Shown in pieces: positions 1-6,840 of a stretch of DNA of 64,000 bases. Origin of the DNA: Acidobacteriaceae bacterium (lineage in GTDB: Bacteria; Acidobacteriota; Terriglobia; Terriglobales; Acidobacteriaceae); assembly GCA_003134995.1 (NCBI GenBank), contig PLDC01000025.1, positions 368,882 to 432,881 of the forward strand, written 5' to 3'. The notes beneath the pieces are model-generated. The model did no database searches and was not told the DNA's origin. It saw only the letters and a program-made list of their open reading frames with translations. A program made the translations under genes and the position numbers. Position 1 is the first letter of the stretch, and each line of letters starts with the position of its first letter.

Positions 1-504
1 GAAACGTTTGAGGCGGTGACACCGCGGATGCTCGCGGCTGCGAGTGCTGGCTCGAATGACGGTGGGGAACTGGTTCAGGTGGGCGGTTTGGCTGGTGAGT
101 CTTTGGGTAAGCCGTCTTCGGCTGCGGTTACTGTTGTGGGCAAAATGAAAACCCGACAGAAGAAAGTCGGGTTCCAGATCATGGTGGGAGCTGCGAACAA
201 GCTGCATCCGTCACTGGATGCTGGAGCGGTAGGAGCGATTCTTGCGTTCGCCTGTGTGGCTCCGACCTCTTGCTACGAGATTTACGCCGCATGGAAAGAA
301 GGCGACGCTGAGTTGGCGCGACTGAAGCAGGAGCTCATTGCAGGCGCAGTGCAATGCGTTGTCGGCGAGTTGGGTATCCCGGGCGTGAAGTATGGGATGG
401 ACTTCAACGGCTACTTTGGCGGTCCGGCGCGTCTGCCGCTGCTGCCTCTCACAGGTGAGGTGAAAGGCGAGATCGAGCGACTGCTGGCGGATGTTAGGAA
501 CTGA
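1..504 (+). CDS. DHDPS/NAL-family aldolase, 3' part
   Basis: This is the C-terminal part of a dihydrodipicolinate synthase/N-acetylneuraminate lyase family protein; the reading frame is open to the left window edge, so the start is missing. The visible part has the late-barrel segment with GAVGAILAFACVAP, a helical stretch, and the conserved tail GIPGVKYGMDFNGYFGGPAR. That tail reminds me of the 4-hydroxy-2-oxoglutarate aldolase branch more than of true DapA. The Schiff-base lysine would lie upstream of the window. The family cleaves or condenses 2-oxo acids with pyruvate through a lysine imine; the substrate here cannot be set without the N-terminal half. The tetR promoter starts 17 bp after its stop codon. 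Confidence 0.75.
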   Translation, partial: ETFEAVTPRMLAAASAGSNDGGELVQVGGLAGESLGKPSSAAVTVVGKMKTRQKKVGFQIMVGAANKLHPSLDAGAVGAILAFACVAPTSCYEIYAAWKEGDAELARLKQELIAGAVQCVVGELGIPGVKYGMDFNGYFGGPARLPLLPLTGEVKGEIERLLADVRN

Positions 505-520
505 TTCAGCAATTCAAGGC

Positions 521-550
521 TTGAGATCGGGTCAGGACTTGCCGTATACT
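521..550 (+). promoter_or_regulatory. Predicted sigma70 promoter of tetR
   Basis: TTGAGA at 521-526 and TATACT at 545-550 are separated by 18 bp, which fits a housekeeping sigma promoter. Transcription would begin near 557, inside the operator palindrome, giving a leader of only about 25 nt before the ATG at 582. Confidence 0.55.
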
Positions 551-553
551 GTG

Positions 554-571
554 TTCGAACGAACGTTCGAA
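554..571. promoter_or_regulatory. Palindromic TetR-type operator
   Basis: TTCGAACG (554-561), AA spacer, CGTTCGAA (564-571) is a perfect inverted repeat of 8-bp arms. It starts 3 bp after the -10 box and ends 10 bp before the start codon of the TetR gene. Position and symmetry are typical of an autoregulatory TetR operator; binding is an inference. Confidence 0.7.
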
Positions 572-581
572 TTATCCGAGC

Positions 582-1238
582 ATGGCAAGTCCCTCGACAG
601 CTGCACGAGTTTCCGTGGCGCGACGCCACCGCGCCGCACCGGCGCCCGCCACGCGCTTCGACCGGCGGTTGGCGGAGATTCTCACCCATGCGACCGAGGT
701 TTTCTGCAAGAAGGGGTATGAGGGCGCATCGATGCGCGATCTTTCGCGCGCGAGTGGCATGTCGCTGGCCGGGCTGTACTACTATTTCGAATCCAAAGAG
801 CGGCTGCTCTTCCTGATCCAAAAGCATACCTTCTCGACGATTGTAGAGCGGCTGAAGGCGCGTTTAGAGGGCGTGAGTGATCCGGAACATAAAATCCGCA
901 TCTTCATTCTGAACCATCTGGAATATTTTCTTGCCAATCCGGCAAACATGAAGGTGTTGTCGCATGAGGCCGAAGCTCTGAAAAATGGTTTCGCCTCGGA
1001 AGTCGCGGCCATCAAGCGCGAATACTACCGCATTTGCGTCGGCTTGCTGGACCAGTTGAAGAGCGATCGGGGATTGCACTTCCCTACGCGCATCGCAGTG
1101 CTCAGCCTGTTCGGCATGATGAATTGGATTTACACATGGCACAACCCTCGGGTTGATGCCGATGCGGAACAACTGGCGCGGGAGATGAGCGACATTTTTC
1201 TGCGCGGCGTGATGGCGGGCGGCAGGGCGCGCAGATAG
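582..1238 (+). CDS. TetR-family transcriptional regulator
   Basis: A 218-aa regulator. Residues about 30-82 form the TetR DNA-binding domain (ATEVFCKKGYEGASMRDL, then SGMSLAGLYYYFESKERLL). The rest is an all-helical ligand domain of the kind seen in regulators of fatty-acid and CoA-ester catabolism (FadR/KstR2-like). A basic, alanine-rich tail of about 28 residues precedes the HTH. It stands directly upstream of a catabolic gene cluster on the same strand, so control of that cluster by an acyl- or aroyl-CoA ligand is a reasonable inference. The ATG at 582 has no clear Shine-Dalgarno and lies very close to the predicted transcript start. The palindrome at 554-571 suggests self-repression. Confidence 0.9.
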   Translation: MASPSTAARVSVARRHRAAPAPATRFDRRLAEILTHATEVFCKKGYEGASMRDLSRASGMSLAGLYYYFESKERLLFLIQKHTFSTIVERLKARLEGVSDPEHKIRIFILNHLEYFLANPANMKVLSHEAEALKNGFASEVAAIKREYYRICVGLLDQLKSDRGLHFPTRIAVLSLFGMMNWIYTWHNPRVDADAEQLAREMSDIFLRGVMAGGRARR

Positions 1239-1273
1239 GCGCGGTGATTTGTGATGGCTCCCAGCGAAACCAG

Positions 1274-1340
1274 GATTCCTCGCTTCGCTCGGAATGACAG
1301 GGGTGAGCTGGGAAATGACAAGAGAAAAGTCGGAATGACG
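1274..1340. repeat. Dispersed intergenic repeat, copy 1
   Basis: The block beginning GATTCCTCGCTTCGCTCGGA and running into AATGACA (1274-1297) matches 6745-6770 with about one difference. A satellite word (CGGAATGACAAG-like) follows both. It fills the gap between tetR and the first crotonase. The ATTCC/GGAAT ends allow a short hairpin. Such elements occur in many copies in related genomes, as far as I recall. Confidence 0.7.
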
Positions 1341-1388
1341 AAGCTTAAGGTTCAGTTAAAGTTCACGAAAATATAAGGAGCTACAAAT

Positions 1389-2210
1389 ATGGCGACCACA
1401 ATGCAGCCGGCGACCGGCGAAACCACCAAGCAGCTAATCAACTACCGCAAGGATGGCGGCGTAGCGGTGATCGAAATGTGCGATCCGCCGGCCAATACCT
1501 ATACCTACGAAATGAACCAGCAGCTGGATGCGGCGATCCTACGCGCGCGCATGGAGAACGACGTCTATGTGATTTTGCTTACCGGGGCGGGCGACAAGTT
1601 CTTTTCGGCCGGCGCCAATATCAAGATGTTGTCGAGCGTGGATCCGACCTTTAAGTATTACTTCTGCCTGCACGCCAACGAAATGTTGCTGCGGTTGGAA
1701 CATACGCCTAAGCTGGTGATCGCTGCGATCAATGGCCACTGCGTCGGCGGCGGACTTGAAATTGCGATGGCGGCCGACATCCGCATTGCGCGCAAGGATG
1801 CGGGCAAGATTGGACTGCCGGAAGTGAATCTCGGCGTACTCCCCGGAACTGGCGGCACACAGCGACTGTCGCGACTGGTGGGCAAGAGCAAGGCGATTGA
1901 GTTGATGGTAACGGGCAATACATTCTCGTTTGAAGAGGCGCAGGAACTCGGCATCATCAATGACATCTACGAGCGCGATGGTTTCATGGACAACATGATT
2001 GAGTATGCGAAACAGTTCTGTCCGCCAAACAAGGCGGCCAAAGCTGTGGGACGCATCAAGCGCGCGGTGCAGACGGGATGGGAAATTCCCATGGAATCGG
2101 CGCTCGCGGTGGAGCGAGAGAACCAGCAGATACTTTTCCAGAGCGAAGATGCGAAGGAAGGGTTGGCTGCGTACGTGGAGAAGCGGCCGGCGGTTTTCAA
2201 GGCGAAGTAG
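1389..2210 (+). CDS. Enoyl-CoA hydratase/isomerase (crotonase) 1
   Basis: A 273-aa crotonase-fold protein with the full family pattern: oxyanion-hole segment FFSAGANIKML, then NGHCVGGGLEIAMAADI with the first catalytic glutamate, and GLPEVNLGVLPGTGGTQRL with the second. Both glutamates being present favours true hydratase activity on a 2-enoyl-CoA over isomerase or hydrolase activity. Start: ATG at 1389 with AAGGAG 9-14 nt upstream. It heads the aromatic/alicyclic CoA cluster and is followed by an aldehyde dehydrogenase and a BoxB-like oxygenase, so its substrate is probably a ring-derived or ring-opened CoA thioester; this is inferred from context only. It is far too short to be BoxC (about 550 aa). 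Confidence 0.88.
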   Translation: MATTMQPATGETTKQLINYRKDGGVAVIEMCDPPANTYTYEMNQQLDAAILRARMENDVYVILLTGAGDKFFSAGANIKMLSSVDPTFKYYFCLHANEMLLRLEHTPKLVIAAINGHCVGGGLEIAMAADIRIARKDAGKIGLPEVNLGVLPGTGGTQRLSRLVGKSKAIELMVTGNTFSFEEAQELGIINDIYERDGFMDNMIEYAKQFCPPNKAAKAVGRIKRAVQTGWEIPMESALAVERENQQILFQSEDAKEGLAAYVEKRPAVFKAK

Positions 2211-2231
2211 GTACCGAGTACCTGGTACCTA
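2208..2231. repeat. Small inverted repeat at crotonase stop
   Basis: TAGGTACC (2208-2215) and GGTACCTA (2224-2231) are perfect inverted arms with 8 bp between them. The left arm includes the crotonase stop codon. It resembles the larger word-type palindromes elsewhere in the window; it may act as a weak RNA hairpin. Confidence 0.5.
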
Positions 2232-2329
2232 GCGGCGGGCGCTGACGCCCCGCCCGAAAGCCGGCGGAACCTTTGGCTTCACTCAGAGCGGGCCGCCGGC
2301 GCTACTTTAACGCGGCACGAGGAAGATGG

Positions 2330-3793
2330 ATGATTGCAGCTAAATTTAATGTTGAACCCGGGCGGTTGCTGATTGACGGCCAGTGGGTTGATGGTGCGAA
2401 GACATTCGACACTGTCAATCCCGCTACTGGCGAAGTCCTGACGCAAATCGCGGAGGGGTCGTCTGCGGATGTCGATCACGCGGTCGAGGCTGCGCGTCGC
2501 GCCCTCGAAGACCGCAACGGTCCGTGGCGAAAGATGTCGGCCAGTGAACGTGGGCGCCTGATCTGGAAGCTTGCCGATCTGCTCGAGAAAAATATTGACG
2601 AGTTTGCCGAGCTTGAGACACTCGACAACGGCAAGCCGATCTTCGAGTCGCGCTACGTCGACATGCCGATGGTGGTTGATGTTCTGCGCTACTATGCGGG
2701 CCTGGCCACCAAGATCCACGGTGAGACCGTCAACACGCTCGAGACCGCGTTTACTTACACACTGCGCGAGCCTGTGGGTGTCGTCGGATTGATTGTTCCG
2801 TGGAACTTTCCGTTGTTGCTGGCGTCCTGGAAGTTGGGTCCGGCGCTGGCCTGTGGCAATACGATTGTTTGGAAACCTGCGAGCCTGACTCCGCTGACCA
2901 CTTTGCGATTTGGAAAACTGGCGATGGAAGCAGGTGTACCTGCGGGCGTCCTCAACATTGTCACCGGTCCTGGGGCAGTTGGCAGGGCAATCGTGAAGCA
3001 TCCCGGCATCGACAAGATCGCTTTCACTGGATCGACCTCCGTGGGCCAGGAAATCATGCGAAGCGCGGCCGACACGGTGAAGCGCATCACGCTGGAACTC
3101 GGCGGGAAATCGCCGAACATTGTCTTCGCCGATTCCGACATCGACAATGCCGTCAAAGGTGCCATCACCGGCATCTTCTACGGCAAAGGAGAAGTCTGCA
3201 ACGCGGGCTCGCGACTGTTTCTCGAAAGCAAAGTGAAGGACGAGTTCACCGAGAAGCTCGTTGCTCGCGCGTCCAAGATGCGTCCGGCGGATCCGCTTGA
3301 TCCGAAGACGCGGCTCGGCGCGATCGTGAGTCAGGACCAGATGCAGACCGTGCTTGGTTACATTGAGGCCGGCAAGAAAGATGGCGCGAAGCTGGTGGCC
3401 GGCGGCAATCGTGTCGCGGTGGACGGAAGCAAGGGCTTCTTTATCGAGCCGACAATTTTCGGGGATGTGAAGAACGAAATGACGATTGCGCGGGAAGAAA
3501 TTTTCGGTCCCGTGCTTTCGGTATTGAACTTCGACGACTTCGACGAAGTCATCGAGCAGGCCAACAATAATCCTTACGGCCTGGCGGCGGCCGTATGGAC
3601 GCGCGACCTGAAGAAGGCTCACGTTGTTTCGCGGCGATTGAAAGCCGGCACAGTGTGGATCAACACGTACGGTTTGATGGACGCGTCGCTACCTTTTGGC
3701 GGCTACAAGAGTTCGGGTTTCGGCCGCGAACTCGGAGCCCACGCGATTGAGCACTACACGGAAATGAAAACAGTTTGGCTGAATATGGTTTAG
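2330..3793 (+). CDS. NAD(P)-dependent aldehyde dehydrogenase
   Basis: A 487-aa ALDH-superfamily enzyme oxidising an aldehyde to the acid. Landmarks in order: VVGLIVPWNFPLLLASWK and NTIVWKPAS of the coenzyme-binding domain, FTGSTSVGQ, LELGGKSPNIVF with the general-base glutamate, GEVCNAGSRLF with the catalytic cysteine, and EEIFGPVLSV near the C terminus. I chose ATG 2330 because GAGGAAG lies just upstream and the protein then has normal length; a longer reading from 2273 adds an unlikely arginine-rich leader. In box-type benzoyl-CoA pathways a dehydrogenase (BoxD) oxidises 3,4-dehydroadipyl-CoA semialdehyde; this gene could serve an equivalent step, but its sequence looks like the general betaine/phenylacetaldehyde class. 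Confidence 0.9.
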   Translation: MIAAKFNVEPGRLLIDGQWVDGAKTFDTVNPATGEVLTQIAEGSSADVDHAVEAARRALEDRNGPWRKMSASERGRLIWKLADLLEKNIDEFAELETLDNGKPIFESRYVDMPMVVDVLRYYAGLATKIHGETVNTLETAFTYTLREPVGVVGLIVPWNFPLLLASWKLGPALACGNTIVWKPASLTPLTTLRFGKLAMEAGVPAGVLNIVTGPGAVGRAIVKHPGIDKIAFTGSTSVGQEIMRSAADTVKRITLELGGKSPNIVFADSDIDNAVKGAITGIFYGKGEVCNAGSRLFLESKVKDEFTEKLVARASKMRPADPLDPKTRLGAIVSQDQMQTVLGYIEAGKKDGAKLVAGGNRVAVDGSKGFFIEPTIFGDVKNEMTIAREEIFGPVLSVLNFDDFDEVIEQANNNPYGLAAAVWTRDLKKAHVVSRRLKAGTVWINTYGLMDASLPFGGYKSSGFGRELGAHAIEHYTEMKTVWLNMV

Positions 3794-3803
3794 GAGCGGC
3801 ATT

Positions 3804-4979
3804 ATGCCAGGAAAAGTAGCGAAAATCGGAACCTTCAGTGACTGGGAGGGCATGTTCAACGACTGGCGCAAAGATATTGGCGTCAACACCAAGGACATTG
3901 AAGCCTTCCATTTCGACACGTTGTACGGCGCGATCGATACGGAAGAAATCGAATTCGGATCGTACAAGGGCCGGCGAAAATGGGAGAATCTGCGTCAGAT
4001 TCCCACGCAGCAGATGCGCGACGCGCTGATGAACATGATTGTCTACCAGGGCGACACCGAGTTCGCCAGCGTGGAGCAGCAGCGCAACCTGCTCGAAAAC
4101 GCGCCTACTGACTGGGACCGCCGAGCCATCACTCGTGTGATGATCGAAGAGATGCGCCATGGCTGGCAGATGTGCGCGCTGCTGGTGGATCACTTCGGAT
4201 ACTCGGGAAAAGTTGAGGCGCAAAAAATGCTGGAGCGGCGCGCCTTCGAGAACAAGCGACTGCTCGGAGCCTTCAATGTCGATGTCGATAACTGGATGGA
4301 CTTCTTCACGTACACCGACTTCGTCGATCGCGATGGAAAATTCCAGTTGCAGATGCTGAAGTATTCCGCCTTCGCTCCGCTCGGGCGGTCGATGTCCTAT
4401 ATGCTGCGTGAAGAGGCGTTTCACATGGGAACAGGCAACGACGGCCTGCGGCGAATCGTGGAAGCGGGAGTAATTCCAGGTTGGCTGATTCAGAAGTATC
4501 TCAACAAGTGGATTTCGAGCTCGTACGATCTTTTCGGCACGGATCATTCTTCGTCGGCGCACTGGGCGTACGTCTGGGGTGTAAAGGGGCGCTACGATGA
4601 GCCGAAGAACGAACAGCCGCCGGACCTCGATGATCTGAACGACTACAACCGGAATCTTTACCGTGATGAAGTTGCGGGCCTGATTGAGCGCTTCAACGGC
4701 GCTCTAAAGCCCGGTCAACCGAAGCTTTATGCGCCGCATATTAAATTCAATCGAGAGATCGGGAAGTGGGCGGGACAGAAGTTCCACGCGCAGGCTGGCG
4801 AACCGCTCGACGACCGCGCCTATACGGAACATCTGAAAGAGTACATGCCGTCTGCCGAGGACAAGAAGTTGTTACTGGAGATTATCAGTAACGAGAAGAA
4901 ATGGATTGCGGAAAAGACTGGCGCGCGCGATCCGCTGGCGAGCATCGGCGAGGTGAGGAAGTCGGCGATCAATCTGTAA
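3804..4979 (+). CDS. BoxB/PaaA-type di-iron aroyl-CoA oxygenase, short form
   Basis: A 391-aa ferritin-like di-iron protein. QGDTEFASVEQQ (first ligand glutamate about E86), IEEMRHGWQM (E116/H119), FVDRDGKFQLQ (D175/D177) and LREEAFHMG (E204/H207) give two ExxH motifs in a four-helix bundle. Segments such as VEQQ, LGAFN, FVDRDGKFQL and KYLN match, from memory, BoxB, the oxygenase of benzoyl-CoA 2,3-epoxidase, more closely than PaaA. Known BoxB is about 473 aa; this one lacks part of the N terminus and of the region after the second ExxH. No BoxA reductase, BoxC or aryl-CoA ligase lies in the window. It probably inserts one oxygen atom from O2 into a cyclic CoA thioester; the exact substrate is unknown. 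Start ATG 3804 follows GGAGCGGC closely, and the gap to the ALDH stop is 10 nt, so the two are co-transcribed. Confidence 0.8.
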   Translation: MPGKVAKIGTFSDWEGMFNDWRKDIGVNTKDIEAFHFDTLYGAIDTEEIEFGSYKGRRKWENLRQIPTQQMRDALMNMIVYQGDTEFASVEQQRNLLENAPTDWDRRAITRVMIEEMRHGWQMCALLVDHFGYSGKVEAQKMLERRAFENKRLLGAFNVDVDNWMDFFTYTDFVDRDGKFQLQMLKYSAFAPLGRSMSYMLREEAFHMGTGNDGLRRIVEAGVIPGWLIQKYLNKWISSSYDLFGTDHSSSAHWAYVWGVKGRYDEPKNEQPPDLDDLNDYNRNLYRDEVAGLIERFNGALKPGQPKLYAPHIKFNREIGKWAGQKFHAQAGEPLDDRAYTEHLKEYMPSAEDKKLLLEIISNEKKWIAEKTGARDPLASIGEVRKSAINL

Positions 4980-5016
4980 TCTCGGTTGAGCTTGAAATAA
5001 CGCAAGTGCAAAGAAG

Positions 5017-5808
5017 ATGGAAATGACGACCGCTGTAGAATCCAAACTCGCTCGGTTGACCGTCGATGTCAGCGGTTCAGTGGCGCGGCTTGTTCTGCGG
5101 AATCCGCCATTGAACGTCATCGACATTCCGATGATGGAGGAGTTGGCGCAGGTACTGGCGGAGATGGAATCGCGATCGAATATTTCTGTCATTGTTTTGA
5201 GCGGCGAAGGCAGAACTTTCTCGGCGGGCGTGGATGTGGCGGCGCACGTTCCTGACAAAGTCGAGGCGATGCTGCTCAAGTTTCACGCCGTAATTCGGGC
5301 TCTGGTGGCCAGCAAGAAGGTTACTCTCGCCGCTGTGCGCGGGCATTGCCTGGGCGGTGGCGCGGAATTGGCAATGGTTTGCGACATGGTGTACACCACC
5401 GTTTCGGCGCAGTGGGGATTTCCGGAGATCAAGCTTGCGTGTTATCCGCCGGTGGCGTGTACGGCGCTGGCCGCAGTGGTGGGACAGAAACGCGCCGCGG
5501 AATTGATTCTGACTGGACGGACGATCACTGGCATGGAGGCGGCACAGATTGGACTGGTCAACCGCGCTCTTGCCGATGAAGAACTTTTGTCGGCGGTCGA
5601 CAACACAGTAGCGGAAATTCTCAGACTCAGTCCCGCTGCGCTGGCGGTGACCAAGAAGGCTCTTTACGCATGGGACGCGATGCACTTCGATAAAGGTCTG
5701 GCTCGTGCCGAAAAGATTTACCTGGAAGATTTGATGAAAACCGCCGATGCGCAAGAAGGCGTTCGCGCCTTCATGGAAAAACGGGCACCGAATTGGGTGG
5801 GAAAGTAG
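5017..5808 (+). CDS. Crotonase 2, dienoyl-CoA hydratase (Dch/BamR)-like
   Basis: A 263-aa crotonase. It has TFSAGVDVAAHVPDKVE in the oxyanion region, RGHCLGGGAELAMVCDM with the first glutamate, and WGFPEIKLACYPPVACTAL, where the usual PGxGGTQRL loop is replaced by YPPVA. The AGVDVAxHxPDKV and KLxCxPPVA wording recalls cyclohexa-1,5-diene-1-carbonyl-CoA hydratase from anaerobic benzoyl-CoA degradation, which adds water to a cyclic diene CoA ester. Assignment to that subfamily is from memory and needs an alignment. It lies 37 nt after the BoxB-like gene and 13 nt before the rhodanese gene, so one transcript is likely. The start could also be the ATG at 5023. Confidence 0.75.
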   Translation: MEMTTAVESKLARLTVDVSGSVARLVLRNPPLNVIDIPMMEELAQVLAEMESRSNISVIVLSGEGRTFSAGVDVAAHVPDKVEAMLLKFHAVIRALVASKKVTLAAVRGHCLGGGAELAMVCDMVYTTVSAQWGFPEIKLACYPPVACTALAAVVGQKRAAELILTGRTITGMEAAQIGLVNRALADEELLSAVDNTVAEILRLSPAALAVTKKALYAWDAMHFDKGLARAEKIYLEDLMKTADAQEGVRAFMEKRAPNWVGK

Positions 5809-5821
5809 CTGAACGCTGACC

Positions 5822-6145
5822 ATGGATTACGAGATCACGCCCGAAGAAGTGAAGATGAAGCTTGATCAGCGCGAGGCGTTCACGCTGCTCGACGTGCGCG
5901 AACCCTGGGAGTTTGAAGCGGCGAGCATCGATGGGGCGAAGCTGATCCCGATGGGAGACGTGCCATCTCGCGCGCATCAGGAGTTGGATCCGGAAGATCA
6001 CATCGTGGTGGTCTGCCATCACGGCGTGCGCTCGATGAGCGTGACTGCATGGCTGCGCCAGCAGGGATTTGAGAAGTCGCAATCAATGCGCGGCGGCATT
6101 GACGCGTGGGCGCGGCGCGTGGATGGGAATGTGCCGGTGTACTGA
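5822..6145 (+). CDS. Single-domain rhodanese
   Basis: A 107-aa single rhodanese domain. LLDVREPWEFEAASIDGA and VVVCHHGVRSMSV give the CH2A-like motif and the active-site loop with catalytic cysteine (CHHGVRS). It transfers sulfane sulfur through a cysteine persulfide. It sits directly before the molybdenum hydroxylase genes. Those enzymes of the xanthine dehydrogenase family need a sulfurated Mo cofactor, so a sulfur-donor role in cofactor maturation is an attractive but unproven inference; a general role is equally possible. Start ATG 5822 follows the dch-like stop by 13 nt. Confidence 0.88.
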   Translation: MDYEITPEEVKMKLDQREAFTLLDVREPWEFEAASIDGAKLIPMGDVPSRAHQELDPEDHIVVVCHHGVRSMSVTAWLRQQGFEKSQSMRGGIDAWARRVDGNVPVY

Positions 6146-6224
6146 AGCTGCTAGCTAATAGCTTCTAGCCACGAGCCAAGACGGAAGCATCGATTTGTGC
6201 GCTAGCAGCTAGGAGCTAGAAGCT
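6146..6224. repeat. Word-type inverted repeat (GCTAGC family)
   Basis: AGCTGCTAGC (6146-6155) is the reverse complement of GCTAGCAGCT (6201-6210), and AGCTTCTAGC (6160-6169) of GCTAGAAGCT (6215-6224). The two pairings run in parallel rather than nested, so only one can form at a time or they form a pseudoknot. It fills the rhodanese to 2Fe-2S subunit gap, and no clear Shine-Dalgarno precedes the next ATG at 6231. Confidence 0.65.
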
Positions 6225-6230
6225 GCGCTT

Positions 6231-6722
6231 ATGAAAAAAGAACTCGTCGAACTGAAAATTAACGGACGCACGCACGAACTGGCCATCGAGCCGAGCGCGT
6301 TGCTGCTGGATGTATTGCGGCAAGACCTGGGCCTCACGGGCTCGAAGCGCGGCTGCGATGAGTCATCGTGCGGAGCTTGCACCGTGCTGGTGGATGGCGT
6401 CGCCATGATGTCGTGCACGCTGTTGGCAGCAAGTTGTCAGGAGCAGGAGATCACCACCGTCGAGGGTGTGAGCCAGCACGGCAGTCTTGCGGCGATTCAA
6501 AAAGCCTACGGCGATTGGGGCGGCGCGCAGTGCGGCTTTTGCACTCCCGGATTCATCATGACCGTGAAATCGCTGATGGCCGAGAATCCGGATCCGTCGG
6601 AAGCTGAGGTTCGTGCGGCATTGAGCAGCAATCTCTGCCGCTGTACCGGATATAGCCAGATGTATGCGGCGATTAAGTCGGCGATTGCGGCGGAGCGGAA
6701 CGCAATGGTAGAGGCCAAGTAA
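6231..6722 (+). CDS. 2Fe-2S subunit of 4-hydroxybenzoyl-CoA reductase-type molybdenum hydroxylase
   Basis: A 163-aa small (gamma) subunit with two [2Fe-2S] clusters. The plant-ferredoxin-like N-terminal cluster uses C42, C47, C50 and C62 (GCDESSCGAC...SC); the C-terminal helical domain uses C101, C104, C136 and C138 (QCGFCTPG...CRCTG). The length matches HcrC (about 160 aa). In this family electrons pass between the Mo site and the FAD/ferredoxin side through these clusters. It is followed by the Mo-binding and FAD-binding subunits. The family also includes CO dehydrogenase, nicotinate and isoquinoline oxidoreductases; the hcr-type call rests mainly on the FAD subunit. Confidence 0.9.
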   Translation: MKKELVELKINGRTHELAIEPSALLLDVLRQDLGLTGSKRGCDESSCGACTVLVDGVAMMSCTLLAASCQEQEITTVEGVSQHGSLAAIQKAYGDWGGAQCGFCTPGFIMTVKSLMAENPDPSEAEVRAALSSNLCRCTGYSQMYAAIKSAIAAERNAMVEAK

Positions 6723-6744
6723 TAATCCGCCGCTGGCAAAAGCA

Positions 6745-6820
6745 GATTCCTCGCTTTGCTCGGAATGACAGACGATGGGTGTCGAAACGGCAGACGATAG
6801 ATGTCGGAATGACAAGAGTG
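6745..6820. repeat. Dispersed intergenic repeat, copy 2
   Basis: The core at 6745-6770 repeats the block at 1274-1299 with one T/C change, followed by a degenerate satellite ending in CGGAATGACAAGAG. It lies between the 2Fe-2S and Mo subunit genes, inside what is otherwise an operon. An upstream in-frame ATG at 6775 lies in this repeat, which is why I start the next gene at 6841. Confidence 0.7.
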
Positions 6821-6840
6821 CCTGCACTGACAAACGCGAT

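Noticed and set aside
1389..2210. Calling crotonase 1 BoxC
   Set aside because: BoxC is about 550 aa; this is a single-domain 273-aa protein of ordinary enoyl-CoA hydratase type.
2279..3622. 447-codon open frame on the minus strand
   Set aside because: It lies wholly opposite the aldehyde dehydrogenase, whose motifs are complete; the antisense protein is Arg/His-rich and shows no family features, a usual effect of GC-rich codon bias.
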